Below, piece after piece: positions 29,484 through 30,539 of a stretch of DNA of 30,539 nt. The notes beneath the pieces are model-generated. The model did no database searches and was not told the DNA's origin. It worked only from the letters and a program-made list of their open reading frames with translations. Within the stretch, counting starts at the first letter, position 1. The number at the start of each line of letters is the position of its first letter. The stretch comes from Phycisphaerales bacterium UBA3190. Lineage in GTDB: Bacteria; Planctomycetota; Phycisphaerae; Phycisphaerales; UBA1924. The position numbers and the translations under genes are program-made. The stretch spans positions 2,776 to 33,314 of the forward strand of contig DEXG01000013.1 of the NCBI GenBank assembly GCA_002364005.1. The letters run 5' to 3'.

Positions 29484-30431
29484 ATGCTCAGATCCGAAAA
29501 CCCAACCCGCCCCGCCACCATCGACGAGCTCCTCTCCTCCCAGCTCATCGCCAAGGTCTCCCAGCTCGATGTCACCTCGCGCAAGATCTTCGCCGGCAAG
29601 CTCAAGGGCGAACGCCGCTCCAAAAAGCGCGGCGAGTCCGTCGAGTTCGCCGACCACCGCCCATACACCACCGGCGATGACCTCCGACACATCGACTGGA
29701 ACATCTACGGCCGCCTCGACCGCTTCTTCATGAAACTCTTCATGGAAGAAGAAGACCTCTCACTCCACATCGTCATCGATGCCAGCGCCAGCTCCGACTG
29801 CGGCGAACCCAACAAGTTCTACTACATGCAGCAGGTCGCCATGGCCCTGGGCTACATCGGCCTCATCAACCTCAACCGAGTCGCCGTCACCGCCGTGGGG
29901 CTCCGCGACGAACTCGTCATCCCCGGCGGTGAGAAATCAATCGCAGGCAACATCCGCGACCTCCGAGGCCGCCGCCGAACCCACGACCTCGCCCGCTTCC
30001 TCTGCTCCATCACCCCCGAAGGCGGCACCGACTTCTCCCAGGCCTGCAAACGCATCGCCATGACCCGCCGCGGCAAGGGCGTCATGATCGTCCTGAGCGA
30101 TTTCCTCATGAAAGAGGGCTACGAAACCGGTCTGCGGCTGCTCGTCGGTCGCGGGTACGATGTCTTCGCCATCCAGACGCTGTCACCACAGGAAGTCAAC
30201 CCCGACATCGCCGGCGACCTCCAGCTGAGAGACATCGAAGACAACGACATGGCCGAGGTCACCATCTCCGCCCCCCTGCTCAAGAAGTACAAAGAAAACC
30301 TCGCCGCCTACTGCCAGCAATACCGAGACTTCTGCGCCCGCCGAGAGATCACCGCCCTCACCATCCAAACCGACACCCCCATCGACACCCTCCTGCTCGA
30401 CTACATGCGCAAACGAGGACTCCTCCGATGA
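29484..30431 (+). CDS. DUF58-family protein
   Basis: A 315-residue protein of the DUF58 family, usually encoded with MoxR ATPases and VWA membrane proteins. Characteristic segments: SVEFADHRPYTTGDDLRHID (~53-72), WNIYGRLDRFFMKLFMEEEDL, then the VWA-like HIVIDASASSDCG, keeping an atypical DxSxS (DASAS). ATG 29484 is preferred; GTG 29448 would lie in the cassette end. Residues 3-8 (RSENPT) are encoded by the 18-bp repeat shared with 28379-28396. Stop overlaps a following ATG (ATGA at 30428), so another operon gene probably follows outside the window. Confidence 0.92.
   Translation: MLRSENPTRPATIDELLSSQLIAKVSQLDVTSRKIFAGKLKGERRSKKRGESVEFADHRPYTTGDDLRHIDWNIYGRLDRFFMKLFMEEEDLSLHIVIDASASSDCGEPNKFYYMQQVAMALGYIGLINLNRVAVTAVGLRDELVIPGGEKSIAGNIRDLRGRRRTHDLARFLCSITPEGGTDFSQACKRIAMTRRGKGVMIVLSDFLMKEGYETGLRLLVGRGYDVFAIQTLSPQEVNPDIAGDLQLRDIEDNDMAEVTISAPLLKKYKENLAAYCQQYRDFCARREITALTIQTDTPIDTLLLDYMRKRGLLR
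29491..29508 (+). repeat. 18-bp exact repeat, copy 2 (DUF58 5' end)
   Basis: GATCCGAAAACCCAACCC within codons 3-9 of the DUF58 gene, identical to 28379-28396. Confidence 0.85.
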
Positions 30432-30539
30432 CCCCACGCATGCCCATCCTACTCGCCTCCCCCGCGCTTGCGGAGAGGTGGTCCGCCTCTGGCGGAACGG
30501 AGGGGGCTTCTTCGTGCCTCCCCCGTCCTGACGGGGGAG
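30428..30539 (+). CDS. Possible start of the next operon gene (cut by window edge)
   Basis: ATG 30428 overlaps the DUF58 stop in the ATGA arrangement common in this operon, and the frame stays open to the edge. From about codon 10 onward the sequence is palindromic repeat DNA, so the reading may be fortuitous and the true gene may start further on. No family can be named. Confidence 0.25.
   Translation, partial: MTPRMPILLASPALAERWSASGGTEGASSCLPRPDGG
30455..30539. repeat. GC-rich palindromic repeat at right edge (incomplete)
   Basis: Contains TCCGCC (30482-30487) with GGCGGA (30491-30496) around a TCT loop, and CTCCCCCGT (30518-30526) with ACGGGGGAG (30531-30539) around CCTG, plus a weaker CCTC...GAGG hairpin at ~30456-30478. 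The style is of dispersed palindromic repeat families; the right boundary is outside. Confidence 0.55.

Noticed and set aside
1..30539. tRNA or rRNA genes
   Set aside because: I saw no cloverleaf with a terminal CCA-type acceptor or GTTCGA-type T-loop in proper spacing, and no rRNA-like conserved stretches; a covariance search was not possible here.

Overview
The window looks like a chromosomal segment from a high-GC bacterium, probably a planctomycete of the class Phycisphaerae. The pointers are: four short secreted proteins with PEP-CTERM-like tails ending in Arg clusters, a short histone H1 (Hc1)-like protein, a MoxR/DUF58/VWA-GATase operon, two GxxExxY proteins, and many genes with no clear Shine-Dalgarno sequence. 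The assignment is inferred from gene content; no 16S rRNA is present.

Bases 1-9180 are mostly + strand housekeeping genes: the 3' part of murG, an unknown protein, a GGDEF diguanylate cyclase, a Cof-type HAD phosphatase, rsmA, an APH/choline-kinase-like protein, an Hc1-like protein of 56 residues, a FabZ/FabA-type hotdog dehydratase, a UvrC-related protein without the C-terminal nuclease, and a type I mannose-6-phosphate isomerase. A very strong terminator-like hairpin lies between the dehydratase and the UvrC-like gene, inside the likely start of the latter.

Bases 9182-11353 are an accessory patch: a visibly AT-richer two-TM membrane protein of unknown function, a REPIN-like nested palindrome, a three-unit remnant of the same 9-nt phased repeat seen around the GxxExxY genes, and a minus-strand DegT/StrS aminotransferase.

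Bases 11354-17510 are a PEP-CTERM cluster. Four exported proteins (three share one body fold) are interleaved with a small membrane-anchored protein and a DUF2156-GNAT fusion. Most units end in a good intrinsic terminator; one 44-bp terminator sequence occurs twice without a mismatch, on both sides of the first PEP-CTERM gene.

Bases 17593-22579 hold an Nramp-like transporter lacking the usual metal-binding residues, accB-accC on the minus strand (fatty-acid synthesis), and a double-length ABC permease. The Nramp and accC stop codons abut as TGATCA.

Bases 22629-30431 are a + strand operon: NHL-propeller lipoprotein, large VWA/GATase-like membrane protein, MoxR AAA+ ATPase, small lipoprotein, DUF58 protein. 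The two junctions after moxR and after the small lipoprotein each carry a ~0.5-kb cassette: one GxxExxY PD-(D/E)XK-like gene bounded by inverted terminal repeats built from 9-nt units. The cassettes share flanking 18-bp (exact) and 23-bp (21/23) repeats with the host operon, and their ends overlap host stop and start regions. I consider these cassettes the best candidate for an undescribed mobile or selfish genetic system in the window. A palindromic repeat sits at the right edge.
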